Assembly (NCBI RefSeq): GCF_004354985.1
Contig: NZ_SMSK01000002.1
Span: 343,243 to 407,242 of the forward strand
From: Segetibacter sp. 3557_3
GTDB lineage: Bacteria > Bacteroidota > Bacteroidia > Chitinophagales > Chitinophagaceae
DNA length: 64,000 nucleotides
Direction of reading: 5' to 3'
This document shows, one piece after another, positions 8,925 through 18,764 of this stretch; position 1 is the stretch's first letter, and every line of letters begins with the position of its first letter. The position numbers and the translations under genes are program-made. The notes beneath the pieces are model-generated. The model did no database searches. It was given only the letters and a program-made list of their open reading frames with translations, and was not told where the DNA came from.

Positions 8925-11192
8925 ATGATGCAAATTATGGGTGCTGCCACCAATATAATAAAGAAGAATTCAATGGCTTCGTTAGGCTACAATTTTGTGG
9001 CGCCACACTACATTCCAAAGGGAAAGGACGAATATTATTTACGCAATGCACAAAACCTTAATGGAGTAAACCACCGGCAACTTTCTGCATTTGAAATTGA
9101 GGTGCTTGTTCGAAACCGAAACACTTCCGACAACTGGAACAACATATTGGTTTCCGACGCTTTTAATCCTGAGCTGGTTAAGAATTGCAAATTTTTCGGG
9201 CTCGTTCGAATTGGCAAACTCGAGCAGTTCTGCCTCGAATTCAGCGACCTGAAAGTGCCGGTTGGATTATACAATTCTACCATCATCAGTTGTGATTTTG
9301 GCGACAACGTAGTAATCGACAACGTAAATTACCTTTCACATTATATTATTGGCAGCGAAGTGATCGTGGTCAACGTAAATGAGTTGGTCACTACCGATTT
9401 TGCCAAGTTTGGTAATGGGCTCGTTAAGGACGGCGAAGAAGAAAGCCTGCGCATCTGGTTGGAACTTTGCAACGAAAACGGGGGCAGAAAGATTATTCCT
9501 TTCGATGGCATGTTGGCTGGTGATGCTTACCTATGGACCAAGTACCGCGACGACTTACCCTTACTCGAAAAGTTCAAACAGTTTACAGAAGCAAAAGGAG
9601 ATAAGCGCCGGGGCTATTACGGTAAGATTGGTGATCGTACCGTTATCAAGAATTGCAAGATTATCAAAGACGTGATGATCGGGAGTGATGCATACCTCAA
9701 GGGCGCAAATAAGTTGAAGAACCTGACCATCAACTCAGGACCTGAAGGTAAGTCGCAAATAGGAGAGGGCTGCGAAATGGTAAATGGTATTGTGGGTTAT
9801 GGCTGTCGTGCGTTCTATGGTGTAAAGGCCGTTCGTTTTATCATGGCTTCGCACTCGCAGCTCAAGTATGGTGCCCGCCTGATCAACTCTTACCTCGGAA
9901 ACAACTCAACCATCTCGTGTTGCGAGGTGCTCAATTCACTCATATTTCCTGCACACGAGCAGCACCATAATAATTCATTTTTATGTGCCTCAATGGTAAT
10001 GGGCCAAAGTAATATTGCGGCAGGGGCTACCATTGGCTCAAACCATAATAGCCGGAGTGCAGATGGAGAGCTGGTAGCGGGACGTGGTTTTTGGCCGGGC
10101 TTATGTGTAAGCCTGAAGCACAATTCAAAATTTGCCAGTTACACGATAATTTCTAAAGGCGATTACCCTGCAGAACTTTGTGTTCCCTTTCCCTTCGCGC
10201 TTGTAAGCAATAACATCAGCCGCGATGAGCTTGTGTTGATGCCCTGCTATTGGTTTGCATACAACATGTATGCGCTTGCGCGTAACGAAAGAAAATACAT
10301 TGATCGGGATAAACGGATTGATCGGAAACAACTAATCGAATACGATTACCTGGCACCTGATAGCATTAACGAGATTTTCATCGCGCTGGAAAAACTTAAA
10401 CTGTATACAGGAAGGGCGTTTTTAAAAAGAACAAGTCCTGACGAAAGTTTTTCCGATGCGGAGAAAATCACAGCAGGTGAACAATTGCTGCTGGCTAAGG
10501 ATCCGGTAATTGACGAACTGGAGATTGTTGCGCACGGGGTTGAAAATTCGAAAAGAAAAGTACTGATCATTAAAGTTCAGCAGGCCTACGACATCTATTG
10601 CCAGTTGGTTGTGGTGTATGCCTGTAATCAATTGCTCGACTTTGCCGATCAACACGAAAACTTCGAAAGCATGCTTGCTGGTATACCGGCAAAAATCAGC
10701 AGGGAAGCCTGGGCAAACATCGGCGGCCAGTTAATACCGGCTAATGAAGTAGAACAGTTGAAAAAGAATATCCGCTCCGGAAAGGTTAAGTCCTGGGATA
10801 TGGTTCATGAATTCTATGGCAAACAGGGAAGCGCGTATCCGATGCAAAAACTACTTCACTCGGTAGCAGCACTCTTAGAACTTAAGCGCACAAAGAAGCT
10901 TTCGAAAGAACTATTGATGGTTAGCCTTGATGAGTTCCTGGTAACCAAAGAGTGGATGACGAAAAATATTTATCGTTCCCGCGCGAAGGACTATACCAAC
11001 GAATTTCGAAAAATGGTTTACGAAAACGACGAAGAGATGAACGCAGTTGTGGGAAAGCTTGAAGACAACAGCTTTATTAAAGAACAACAGGCGGAACTTA
11101 AATTACTCAGAAAGCGGGTTGAAATGCTGAGAGCGAAGATGTTTGCAACTAACGTAAAGGGTAATAAAGAAAAGCTGGTGGCCGCCGGTTAA
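8925..11192 (+). CDS. DUF4954 family protein with left-handed beta-helix region
   Basis: This 755-residue protein resembles the DUF4954 family of Bacteroidota. Residues about 80-420 contain hexapeptide-like strands typical of left-handed beta helices (VIKNCKIIKDVMIGSDAYLK, QIGEGCEMVNGIVGYGCRAFYG, NSYLGNNSTISCCEVLNSLIF, SNIAAGATIGSNHNSRSADGE), the fold used by sugar-nucleotide acyl- and nucleotidyl-transferases. The SNHNSRSADGE and GRGFWPGLCVSLKHNSKFASYT segments are strongly family-like. The C-terminal third is helical and charged. There is no signal peptide, so it is cytoplasmic. It may act on a sugar nucleotide, but no reaction is established. Two ATGs stand at the start (8925 and 8928). 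Confidence 0.8.
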   Translation: MMQIMGAATNIIKKNSMASLGYNFVAPHYIPKGKDEYYLRNAQNLNGVNHRQLSAFEIEVLVRNRNTSDNWNNILVSDAFNPELVKNCKFFGLVRIGKLEQFCLEFSDLKVPVGLYNSTIISCDFGDNVVIDNVNYLSHYIIGSEVIVVNVNELVTTDFAKFGNGLVKDGEEESLRIWLELCNENGGRKIIPFDGMLAGDAYLWTKYRDDLPLLEKFKQFTEAKGDKRRGYYGKIGDRTVIKNCKIIKDVMIGSDAYLKGANKLKNLTINSGPEGKSQIGEGCEMVNGIVGYGCRAFYGVKAVRFIMASHSQLKYGARLINSYLGNNSTISCCEVLNSLIFPAHEQHHNNSFLCASMVMGQSNIAAGATIGSNHNSRSADGELVAGRGFWPGLCVSLKHNSKFASYTIISKGDYPAELCVPFPFALVSNNISRDELVLMPCYWFAYNMYALARNERKYIDRDKRIDRKQLIEYDYLAPDSINEIFIALEKLKLYTGRAFLKRTSPDESFSDAEKITAGEQLLLAKDPVIDELEIVAHGVENSKRKVLIIKVQQAYDIYCQLVVVYACNQLLDFADQHENFESMLAGIPAKISREAWANIGGQLIPANEVEQLKKNIRSGKVKSWDMVHEFYGKQGSAYPMQKLLHSVAALLELKRTKKLSKELLMVSLDEFLVTKEWMTKNIYRSRAKDYTNEFRKMVYENDEEMNAVVGKLEDNSFIKEQQAELKLLRKRVEMLRAKMFATNVKGNKEKLVAAG

Positions 11193-11213
11193 ACATTTAC
11201 GACGCTGTCCCAA

Positions 11214-12125
11214 TTAAAGGTTTGCAGTGCGCTGTACAGGGTTGTTTAACACAGGCCTGCGGTTCTGCGCGATCACCCTCAGCATCTGGAACAGCACAGA
11301 TAAGATGATTAAGGCTAAACCAATATAAAACGGGGCACTAAGCTCCTTGTTCTCCTGGTAAATAAGTATTGCCAGCAATATTCCGTAAACGGGTTCAAGG
11401 TTAAAGCTCAGGTTAACGGTGAAAGCCGAAATCCTGCGAAGTGCCTGGGTGACCAACAAGTACAACAATACCGTACAAAAAGAAGCCAATAATAATAGGT
11501 AACCCAGGTCAGTCGCCGATGGAAGTATTGAGCTCACCGGCGAGATGAGCAGGTATACGGGCATAATCAGGGTCAGGCCCAGGAACCCGCCCGTCATTTC
11601 ATAAAGGGTCACGGTTTCACTGGAGTATAACTTGCTGAGGCGCTCATTAAAAACCGTGAAGAAAGCGACGATCAATGAAGAAATGATACCGAGGATAATT
11701 CCTGTACGGTACTTGGTGTCAAAATGAAAGATCAGACCAATCCCAAGGAGGGTTAATGCACTTAACAGTAGCTCGGCAAGCGAAAACTTCTTACGGTTTA
11801 GTATAGGCGCGAGAATCGCTGTGAAAAAGCCGGTCATGGAAAAACAAACGACGCCAATAGATATATTTGAGTACTTAATGCTGCCGTAAAAGAATATCCA
11901 GTGCAGGCCCAGCAAAAAACCGGCAAGGCCAATTTTTAAGAACTCTGCTCCAGAAATTCGTTCAAGTCTTTTTGAAATCAGCAGCAATACAGCCAGTAAA
12001 ATGGCCGAAAGAAACAGCCGGTACCAAACGAGCAATCCTTCGTTTAGGGTGATTAATTTTCCGAATACACCGGTAAAGCCAGCAAGAATAATAGCGAGGT
12101 GAAGCTTGAGAAAAGCTTGTTTCAT
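11214..12125 (-). CDS. EamA/DMT-family inner-membrane transporter
   Basis: This protein of about 303 residues has ten predicted hydrophobic segments in two EamA repeats (for example LHLAIILAGFTGVFGKLITL, LLAVLLLISKRL, FFTAILAPILN and, in the second half, FNLEPVYGILLAILIYQE). The FNLEPVYG motif of the second repeat is typical of drug/metabolite exporters. The ATG at 12125 (MKQAFLKLHL) is chosen because the longer frame adds a non-homologous 17 residues that overlap the upstream terminator region. The substrate is unknown. It converges on the DUF4954 gene with 21 bases between the stops. Confidence 0.85.
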   Translation of the reverse strand: MKQAFLKLHLAIILAGFTGVFGKLITLNEGLLVWYRLFLSAILLAVLLLISKRLERISGAEFLKIGLAGFLLGLHWIFFYGSIKYSNISIGVVCFSMTGFFTAILAPILNRKKFSLAELLLSALTLLGIGLIFHFDTKYRTGIILGIISSLIVAFFTVFNERLSKLYSSETVTLYEMTGGFLGLTLIMPVYLLISPVSSILPSATDLGYLLLLASFCTVLLYLLVTQALRRISAFTVNLSFNLEPVYGILLAILIYQENKELSAPFYIGLALIILSVLFQMLRVIAQNRRPVLNNPVQRTANL

Positions 12126-12173
12126 ATGCCGGTGTGCTAATAAGATATCGAAATTCGTTCCTACAAGAATAAG

Positions 12174-12203
12174 CAAAAAAATACCCGCAAACAGTTGCGG
12201 GTA
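12174..12203 (-). terminator. Terminator after the small lipoprotein gene
   Basis: On the minus strand TACCCGCA (12203-12196) pairs with TGCGGGTA (12189-12182) across a six-base loop, followed by a run of T (12181-12175). Confidence 0.8.
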
Positions 12204-12226
12204 CTCTTTTATAAAGTGTTTGCTAA

Positions 12227-12451
12227 TTACCTCATTCTTGAAGCTGTGTCGCTGCTCATCGCGCCACCACCTGTGGTATCCATCATAGAACTAGAAGTAT
12301 CCATCATAGAACGTGAAGTATCCGTCATGGTGTTAGATGTATCAACCGTAATGTTGTTAGTGGAAGAATCAGCAGTAGTTTCTGTAGTTGAATCTCCGCC
12401 ACAAGCGGTAAGTGAACCAGCAACTACGATAAGTGCTAAGAATTTTTTCAT
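12227..12451 (-). CDS. Small lipoprotein rich in DTS/M repeats
   Basis: This 74-residue protein starts MKKFLALIVVAGSLTACGG: a short signal peptide ending in the lipobox LTAC, so Cys17 is likely lipidated. The rest is a low-complexity Thr/Ser/Asp/Met tail built from near-repeats of the type DTSxxMxDTS, with no folded domain. Similar short lipoproteins are common in Bacteroidota and have no known role. A TACTTTCG promoter at 12473-12480 and a strong terminator bracket it as a single-gene transcript. The longer frame starting at 12487 would begin upstream of that promoter and is rejected. Confidence 0.75.
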   Translation of the reverse strand: MKKFLALIVVAGSLTACGGDSTTETTADSSTNNITVDTSNTMTDTSRSMMDTSSSMMDTTGGGAMSSDTASRMR

Positions 12452-12472
12452 AAATGTTAATTTTTTACTGCG

Positions 12473-12480
12473 CGAAAGTA
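12473..12480 (-). promoter_or_regulatory. -7 element TACTTTCG
   Basis: A TAnnTTTG-type element (one change, TTCG for TTTG) 21 bases before the lipoprotein ATG at 12451. It helps fix that start. Confidence 0.55.
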
Positions 12481-12551
12481 CATGCAAAAGCCATACAACC
12501 CAAAGTTGTCTGCTGATTTTAATTGAAATTAAAGTAGATATGTTCCTTTTG

Positions 12552-13865
12552 CTACTTTTTCCTAAAGAAAATTCTTACAGGCACCCCTGTAAACTTAAAA
12601 TTTTCCCTTAGTTTGTTTTCAAGGTAGTTTTTATACGGATTTTTTATGTCGTCAGGATAGTTTGCAAAAAAGGCAAATGACGGAACATGGGTCGGCAATT
12701 GCGTAACATACTTGATCTTGATTGAATTTCCACGAACAACGGGAGCATGGTAAGCCTCCACGGCTTTTAGCATCACATCGTTTAGCTGGGAGGTAGCAAT
12801 CTTGCGGGTTTTGTTTTCGTAAACCTCAAGCGCCACTTCCATCCCTTTTAGTATCCTGGTTTTTTCAACAACCGAGATAAAGATAATCGGCACATCCGTA
12901 AAAGGCGCCAGCTTTTCCTTGAGTTGTTTTTCGTAGTCCCTTGCCGAATTGGTCTCTTTCTCAACCAGGTCCCACTTGTTTACGAGTACAACGATACCTT
13001 TTCCTTTTTTTACCGCAAGGCTAAAAATGTTCAGGTCCTGCGCTGTAATTCCTTTAGAAGCATCCAGCAATAACAGGCAAACATCAGCCTCGTCCATTGC
13101 CTTGATTGCGCGTATGACGGAATAGAATTCAAGATCTTCGTTAACCTTAGTTTTGCGGCGAATGCCTGCAGTATCAATTAGTATAAACTCTTTCTGAAAA
13201 AGGTTATAATGGGTATGGATGGTATCCCGTGTTGTTCCGGCGATATCGCTAACGATCGTTCTTTCTTTCCCTACCAATGCATTCAGCAGCGACGACTTCC
13301 CGACATTCGGCTGACCTATGATAGCAAACTTGGGTAGCGGCGTAACGGTCGAAGCTTCATCAGAGTCTTCCTGGGAAATGAGAGTTGCAATCTCATCCAG
13401 GATTTCACCTGTTCCACTTCCGCTAATACTACTCACAAAAAACACCTGTTCAAATCCAAGACTGTAAAATTCATTTGCTTCAAGCAACCGATCACTGTTA
13501 TCAACTTTGTTTATGCAAAGAAACACCGGCTTTGTACTCCGGCGAAGTACATCTGCCATCGATGAGTCCAGCTCTGTTATCCCGGTTGAAGCATCAACCA
13601 TAAAAATGAGCGCGTTGGCTTCTTCAATCGCGATCTTAACTTGTTTGCGAATTTCGGTTTCGAAAATGTCGACACTATTGGGTACAAAACCACCGGTATC
13701 GATTACATTGAAAGTTTTACCTGTCCATTCTGCTACACCGTATTGGCGATCGCGGGTAACACCGCTAACGTCGTCAACAATGGCTTTTCGTTCTTCTACA
13801 AGCCGGTTAAAAAAAGTGCTCTTCCCAACATTGGGTCTTCCAACTATTGCTACTGTAAATCCCAT
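12552..13865 (-). CDS. der: Ribosome-assembly GTPase Der (EngA)
   Basis: This 437-residue protein carries two tandem GTPase domains, the hallmark of Der, which is needed for 50S subunit maturation. The first has GRPNVGKSTFFNRL, DTGGF and NKVD; the second has GQPNVGKSSLLNALVG, DTAGIRRK and NKWD. The C-terminal KH-like domain ends NYLENKLRENFKFTGVPVRIFFRKK, as in homologues. The ATG giving MGFTVAIVGRPN is the best start; a frame beginning 14 residues earlier adds no family sequence. It lies 102 bases downstream of era on the same strand, so the two ribosome-maturation GTPases probably share a transcript. Confidence 0.97.
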   Translation of the reverse strand: MGFTVAIVGRPNVGKSTFFNRLVEERKAIVDDVSGVTRDRQYGVAEWTGKTFNVIDTGGFVPNSVDIFETEIRKQVKIAIEEANALIFMVDASTGITELDSSMADVLRRSTKPVFLCINKVDNSDRLLEANEFYSLGFEQVFFVSSISGSGTGEILDEIATLISQEDSDEASTVTPLPKFAIIGQPNVGKSSLLNALVGKERTIVSDIAGTTRDTIHTHYNLFQKEFILIDTAGIRRKTKVNEDLEFYSVIRAIKAMDEADVCLLLLDASKGITAQDLNIFSLAVKKGKGIVVLVNKWDLVEKETNSARDYEKQLKEKLAPFTDVPIIFISVVEKTRILKGMEVALEVYENKTRKIATSQLNDVMLKAVEAYHAPVVRGNSIKIKYVTQLPTHVPSFAFFANYPDDIKNPYKNYLENKLRENFKFTGVPVRIFFRKK

Positions 13866-13967
13866 ATTAATTTCCTTATCTCCCCACCGGGGAGCATTTA
13901 TAGACACAAAAAATTATTTCTAAGTATCGGAATATCTTTCCGCTGGTATGTAGGCCGTTTAACTTAC

Positions 13968-14843
13968 TTAGCTGTTATAGCCATATTCCCTGAGCTTCAG
14001 TTCGTCGTCGCGCCATTTGTTTTTAACTTTCACAAACAACTGCAAAAACACCTTCCGGCCAAGAAACTGCTCCATATCTGTACGCGCAAGGGTTCCAAGC
14101 TGCTTGATCATTTTGCCACCCTCACCAAGAATAATCGCTTTCTGGCTTTCGCGTTGAACGATGATATCACCCTGGATCTTTATAAGGCTGTCTTTTTCCT
14201 TGAACTCATTAATCAATACCGTGGTATGGTAGGGGATTTCATCGCCAAACAATTGAAACACTTTTTCCCTGATCATTTCTCCAACGAAAAACTTGGTAGG
14301 AAGATCGGTCAGGTCATCTTCGTCGTAAAATGGTTCACCCTTTGTCAGGTAGCGCAGGATTAACTGAAGGAGCAAGTCAATGCCGTTGCCCTTTGCGGCC
14401 GAGATGCCGATCCATTCTTTGCAATATTTCTTCTCACTAAAGAATGCTTTTGCTTCTTCAATCTTTCCTTCTTTAGCCGTGTCGATCTTGGTGGTAACTA
14501 CAATCGCCGGAACTTTAAGCCTGAGTGTTGAGAAAATCTCATCGGCCTCTTGCCAGCTTTCTTTTACATCAACCAATAGCAAAGCAATATCTGCATCTTC
14601 AAGGCTGCCTTTCACCGCCTTCATCATCTTTTCGTGCAGTTTATACTTGGGTTCTATAATGCCGGGTGTATCGGAGAAGATTATCTGGTATTCGCCAGGT
14701 TTGTTGAGAAAAGCTTTAATGCGGTGGCGGGTGGTTTGAACCTTGGAGCTGACAATGGCAAGTTTTTCCCCAATTAAGGCATTAAGCAAGGTGCTTTTGC
14801 CAGCATTTGGCTTACCGAATATATTTACAAAACCTACTTTCAT
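13968..14843 (-). CDS. era: GTPase Era
   Basis: This 291-residue protein binds 16S rRNA during 30S assembly. The GTPase motifs GKPNAGKSTLLNALIG, DTPGI and TKID are clear, and the C-terminal KH domain shows INEFKEKDSLIKIQGDIIVQRESQKAIILGEGGKMIKQLG with the GxxG-type loop. Length is normal. A TACTTTTG element at 14894-14901 lies about 50 bases upstream. Confidence 0.97.
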   Translation of the reverse strand: MKVGFVNIFGKPNAGKSTLLNALIGEKLAIVSSKVQTTRHRIKAFLNKPGEYQIIFSDTPGIIEPKYKLHEKMMKAVKGSLEDADIALLLVDVKESWQEADEIFSTLRLKVPAIVVTTKIDTAKEGKIEEAKAFFSEKKYCKEWIGISAAKGNGIDLLLQLILRYLTKGEPFYDEDDLTDLPTKFFVGEMIREKVFQLFGDEIPYHTTVLINEFKEKDSLIKIQGDIIVQRESQKAIILGEGGKMIKQLGTLARTDMEQFLGRKVFLQLFVKVKNKWRDDELKLREYGYNS

Positions 14844-14893
14844 CTAAGTTAAAAAACGGGGTGTTCGTTTAACCTAAAACAAACAAAGGATTG

Positions 14894-14901
14894 CAAAAGT
14901 A
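14894..14901 (-). promoter_or_regulatory. -7 element TACTTTTG before era
   Basis: Perfect TAnnTTTG on the minus strand, 51 bases before the era ATG. It probably drives era and der. Confidence 0.65.
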
Positions 14902-15143
14902 AGTTTTTACGGCCTAAGGGCGGGAATTACCTTATTATCTTAACAAAACATCTCAACCCGCTTGTTAATACCCAACATTTAGGGCATATAGGTGCTGATA
15001 GTTTTGCCTGGCAAATTGCTGAACCAAAACCCTGGTTGGCTGTTAATCGTTCCTGTTTTTAGGGCTGTTTTCATTCATGTGAGATGAATCGTTAATACCT
15101 ACTGGAATCAACACTCGAACGCCCGTTTTTCCTTACATCCGCT

Positions 15144-15151
15144 TACCTTTG
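15144..15151 (+). promoter_or_regulatory. -7 element TACCTTTG before gcvP
   Basis: Perfect TAnnTTTG. Transcription from here would give gcvP a leader of about 165 bases, which contains dispersed repeat copy B. I see no glycine-riboswitch-like pair of aptamers in this leader. Confidence 0.65.
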
Positions 15152-15240
15152 CGCATCATTTTTTAACCGGGGTTTAAGGAAGGTTTATAAGCGGGATTGT
15201 TTAATCGCTTGTTATTACGCTAAGAGATTGCTGATAAAGG

Positions 15241-15308
15241 GTTTGCAGTACAAGTGAGTGACACAACGATGCCGGGAAAAGTACTTCTGCCGGTACCAAA
15301 AAAAAATC
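15241..15308 (+). repeat. Dispersed intergenic repeat, copy B
   Basis: This copy reads GTTTGCAGTACAAGT, GAGTGACACAACGATG, then CTTCTGCCGGTACC and nine A. It matches copy A (8529-8596, minus) closely along its length. It ends 15 bases before the gcvP start codon, so it lies inside the gcvP leader. Confidence 0.8.
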
Positions 15309-15323
15309 GCAAGTATACATTAT

Positions 15324-18212
15324 ATGAACATATTTGAGCAACAAGCAACCGAATTTCAGCACAGGCATATCGGGCCCAACGACCAGGAAACTGCGGAAAT
15401 GTTAGCGGTAATCGGGATGAAGTCGATGGATGAGTTAATTGACAAAACTGTTCCCGCGGCTATTCGTTCAACAAGTGAACTGGAAATTGCCGGTCCTGCA
15501 AGTGAGTTTCAGTACCTGAACGAATTTAAACAGGTTGCAGCAAAAAACAAGGTTTTCAGGAGTCATATCGGGCAGGGTTATTACGACACCATTATGCCTT
15601 CGGTAATTCTTCGCAACCTTTTCGAGAATCCGGGATGGTATACCCAATACACCCCGTACCAGGCAGAGATTGCCCAGGGCAGGCTGGAGAGTTTGTTGAA
15701 TTTTCAAACAATGGTAAGCGACCTTACGGGCTTATCCATTGCAAATGCTTCGCTGCTTGACGAAGGTACCGCAGCTGCTGAAGCTATGGCAATGCTTTTT
15801 AATACAAAAAACAAGGCGGAACACATTACCGCGCCAAGGTTCTTTGTGGACGAAAGTGTTTTTGCGCAAACCATTGATGTTTTACAAACGCGTGCCTTAC
15901 CCATAAAGATTGAACTGGTTATTGGGGACTTCCGAACCGCAAAACTGGATGAGACTTATTTTGGTGCGATTGTTCAGTATCCCAACAGCAACGGATCAAT
16001 CGAAGACTACCGCGATTTCATCAAATCGGCACACGCCGTTCACGCCCAGGTGGTAATGGCAACCGACCTGCTTGCGTTAACCTTATTGACACCCCCCGGC
16101 GAATTGGGCGCAGATGTTGCCATTGGCTCTGCTCAACGCTTTGGTGTTCCGATGGGATTTGGCGGTCCTCACGCAGCATTTTTTGCTACTAAAGACGAGT
16201 TTAAGAGGGTCATTCCCGGCAGGATTATCGGTATCAGCATCGACGCTGAGGGCAACCGTGCATTGCGCATGGCACTGCAAACACGTGAGCAACACATCAG
16301 GCGCGAAAAGGCGACTTCCAACATTTGTACAGCACAGGCCCTGCTTGCAAATATTGCGGCTATGTACGCGGTTTACCATGGTCCTGAAGGTTTGAAGAGT
16401 ATTGCGAAAAGGGTTAGCATGCTGGCTTATTCGCTAAATGTAGAATTGAGCGAGATGGGCTTTGAACAACAAAATCAATACTTCTTCGACACCCTGAAGG
16501 TTAAGGTTGATAATGTTAGTTCGCTGCGGCAGATTGCTGAAGCGCAAAGGATCAATTTCTTTTATTATCCCGATAACTATGTTGGAATAACGATAGATGA
16601 AACTACTGCCCAGTGTGATGTGCTTAACATATTACACGTCTTCGCACAATTGAAGGACATGGGTGAAGCCGGGGTAATGTTTGATTATAATAGTAACCTC
16701 GATAATATTCCAACACCCTTAACCAGGACATCTTCTTTTTTGGAGCACCAGGTATTTAATAGTCATCATAGCGAAAGCGAGATGATGCGTTATTTAAAGA
16801 TGTTGGAAAACCGCGATCTCAGCCTTGCACATTCTATGATACCATTGGGCAGTTGCACCATGAAACTGAATGCTGCCACCCAGTTGATACCGGTTAGCTG
16901 GCCGGAGTTTTCGAGGATGCATCCATTTGCACCTGCTGATCAATGGGAAGGTTATCAGCAGATATTTACCGAGTTGGAAGACTGGCTATCAAAGATCACG
17001 GGTTTTGCCGCGACCTCATTACAGCCCAATAGTGGTGCACAGGGAGAATATGCCGGGCTTCTTGCAATCAGCGCTTACCATCGTCACCACAACCACGACC
17101 ACCGCAACGTTATTCTTATCCCTATTTCAGCACATGGAACGAACCCCGCAAGCGCAGTTATGGCTGGGTTTAAAGTTGTGGTTACGAAGTGCGATGAAGC
17201 CGGGAACATCGATGTTGAAGATCTGCGTAAAAACGCTGAGAAGTACAAAGAGAATCTTGCAGGTTTAATGGTGACCTACCCTTCAACACACGGGGTATTC
17301 GAGGAAAGTATCAAGGATATCTGTGCGATTGTTCATGAGCATGGAGGGTTGGTGTATATGGATGGTGCAAATATGAATGCGCAGGTGGGGTTGACATCTC
17401 CCGGCAGCATTGGTGCCGACGTTTGTCACCTTAATTTGCATAAAACGTTTTCTATTCCACACGGTGGTGGTGGACCTGGAATGGGGCCGATTTGCGTAAA
17501 TGAAAAACTGGCGCCGTTTTTACCGGGCCATGTAGATGAGCAATCAGGCGATCGTACTAGAAAAGGAGCTGTATCTGCAGCACGGTTCGGTAGTGCAAGT
17601 ATCCTGTTAATTAGCTATGCCTATATTAAGATGCTCGGTCCGGTAGGGGTGCGGAGAGCCACAGAATATGCGATACTAAATGCAAATTATATGAAGGCCC
17701 GCCTTCAACAGCACTACAAAATTTTGTACAGCGGTAAAAATAATACTTGCGCCCACGAGTTTATTGTAGACCTCCGGCCATTTAAGGCATTTGGTGTAGA
17801 AGCGGAAGACGTGGCAAAGCGACTTATGGATTATGGATTTCATGCGCCTACGCTAAGCTTCCCTGTTCCGGGAACAATTATGATCGAACCAACTGAGAGT
17901 GAACCAAAGGGAGAGCTGGATCGGTTTTGTGAAGCAATGATTAGTATACACCAGGAAATTAAAGATATTGAATCGGGTAAGTCTGATAAGTCTGATAATC
18001 CGCTGAAGAATGCACCTCATACGCAACATGTTATATGCGCTGATGAATGGAAGCATAGTTATACGCGGAAAACGGCCGCTTTCCCACTGGCGTACTTAAA
18101 GGAACATAAGTTCTGGCCCGGGGTGAGCAGGGTGAATAATACCCATGGTGACCGTAACCTTATTTGTACCTGCGAGCCTATTGAAGCTTACCAGGATGCT
18201 GGTGTAAATTAA
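15324..18212 (+). CDS. gcvP: Glycine dehydrogenase (decarboxylating), P protein
   Basis: This 962-residue single-chain P protein decarboxylates glycine in the glycine cleavage system. It has the N-terminal [15 protein letters not shown] motif, [13 protein letters not shown], the [13 protein letters not shown] segment, [11 protein letters not shown], and the PLP site [24 protein letters not shown] with Lys at about residue 707. The C-terminal [21 protein letters not shown] is canonical. The ATG at 15324 gives [18 protein letters not shown]; a longer frame runs back through repeat B and is rejected. The other glycine cleavage genes (gcvT, gcvH) are not in the window. A strong terminator follows. 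Confidence 0.98.
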   Translation: MNIFEQQATEFQHRHIGPNDQETAEMLAVIGMKSMDELIDKTVPAAIRSTSELEIAGPASEFQYLNEFKQVAAKNKVFRSHIGQGYYDTIMPSVILRNLFENPGWYTQYTPYQAEIAQGRLESLLNFQTMVSDLTGLSIANASLLDEGTAAAEAMAMLFNTKNKAEHITAPRFFVDESVFAQTIDVLQTRALPIKIELVIGDFRTAKLDETYFGAIVQYPNSNGSIEDYRDFIKSAHAVHAQVVMATDLLALTLLTPPGELGADVAIGSAQRFGVPMGFGGPHAAFFATKDEFKRVIPGRIIGISIDAEGNRALRMALQTREQHIRREKATSNICTAQALLANIAAMYAVYHGPEGLKSIAKRVSMLAYSLNVELSEMGFEQQNQYFFDTLKVKVDNVSSLRQIAEAQRINFFYYPDNYVGITIDETTAQCDVLNILHVFAQLKDMGEAGVMFDYNSNLDNIPTPLTRTSSFLEHQVFNSHHSESEMMRYLKMLENRDLSLAHSMIPLGSCTMKLNAATQLIPVSWPEFSRMHPFAPADQWEGYQQIFTELEDWLSKITGFAATSLQPNSGAQGEYAGLLAISAYHRHHNHDHRNVILIPISAHGTNPASAVMAGFKVVVTKCDEAGNIDVEDLRKNAEKYKENLAGLMVTYPSTHGVFEESIKDICAIVHEHGGLVYMDGANMNAQVGLTSPGSIGADVCHLNLHKTFSIPHGGGGPGMGPICVNEKLAPFLPGHVDEQSGDRTRKGAVSAARFGSASILLISYAYIKMLGPVGVRRATEYAILNANYMKARLQQHYKILYSGKNNTCAHEFIVDLRPFKAFGVEAEDVAKRLMDYGFHAPTLSFPVPGTIMIEPTESEPKGELDRFCEAMISIHQEIKDIESGKSDKSDNPLKNAPHTQHVICADEWKHSYTRKTAAFPLAYLKEHKFWPGVSRVNNTHGDRNLICTCEPIEAYQDAGVN

Positions 18213-18233
18213 TTTTACCCGACTTATAATGAG

Positions 18234-18262
18234 AACGATCCGGAGAAGTCCGGATCGTTTCT
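18234..18262 (+). terminator. Terminator after gcvP
   Basis: A perfect 11-bp stem, AACGATCCGGA (18234-18244) with TCCGGATCGTT (18249-18259), a four-base GAAG loop and a short T-rich tail. Confidence 0.8.
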
Positions 18263-18282
18263 ATTTAGATACGTTTGGGTAT

Positions 18283-18732
18283 TTATTCAATGCTTACAAT
18301 TTGATACGTTTTGCCGTTTAGTGAGCAGCTTTCACTCTCCTGTAAACCAACCAGTTTCTCACCAAGGGGAGACCTGTCGGAGATTGCAAAAACAACTTTA
18401 TCGCCGATGCTTACCCGACCCAGCGCAACACTGATAAAAAATTGCTCCGTTGCTGTTGTTACAAGGCTCCCCCGCTGGATTTTAATCGTAGAGACATGGA
18501 TATCCAGCTGATTTAGTGTGGCTAATTGAAGCTGTAGTTGGTTCAGGCGCTTTCGCACATTGTCCTGCTCTATTTGAAGCATGGCTCTGGCAGTTTCGTA
18601 TTTGTCGCCGGCGGAGCTTTTTGTTTCATTGTGGGTGCTTTCGATAAGCTCTTTCAACAACTTCTGTTCACCGGCAACCTTTTCCGACAACAGGGCGTGG
18701 CATAAAGTGTAAACCCGTTGTTTGTTGTTCAT
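18283..18732 (-). CDS. Gre-like protein with coiled-coil N-region
   Basis: This 149-residue protein has a helical N-terminal half with the ETKSSAGDKYETARAMLQIEQ segment common to a Bacteroidota family, and a C-terminal half (ISVALGRVSIGDKVVFAISDRSPLGEKLVGLQ) that resembles the FKBP-like domain of GreA/GreB and Rnk. True GreA carries two acidic residues at the tip of the coiled coil; here the tip region includes NQLDIH, so cleavage stimulation of RNA polymerase is uncertain. Relatives are often mislabelled as 3-oxoacyl-ACP synthase. It probably binds RNA polymerase, but this is inference. Confidence 0.65.
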   Translation of the reverse strand: MNNKQRVYTLCHALLSEKVAGEQKLLKELIESTHNETKSSAGDKYETARAMLQIEQDNVRKRLNQLQLQLATLNQLDIHVSTIKIQRGSLVTTATEQFFISVALGRVSIGDKVVFAISDRSPLGEKLVGLQESESCSLNGKTYQIVSIE

Positions 18733-18764
18733 GTAAGAAGACGGTGTTTGTATTACCGGCGCAA

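Noticed and set aside
15144-15323. Glycine riboswitch in the gcvP leader
   Set aside because: No tandem aptamer pattern; part of the leader is a copy of a dispersed repeat.
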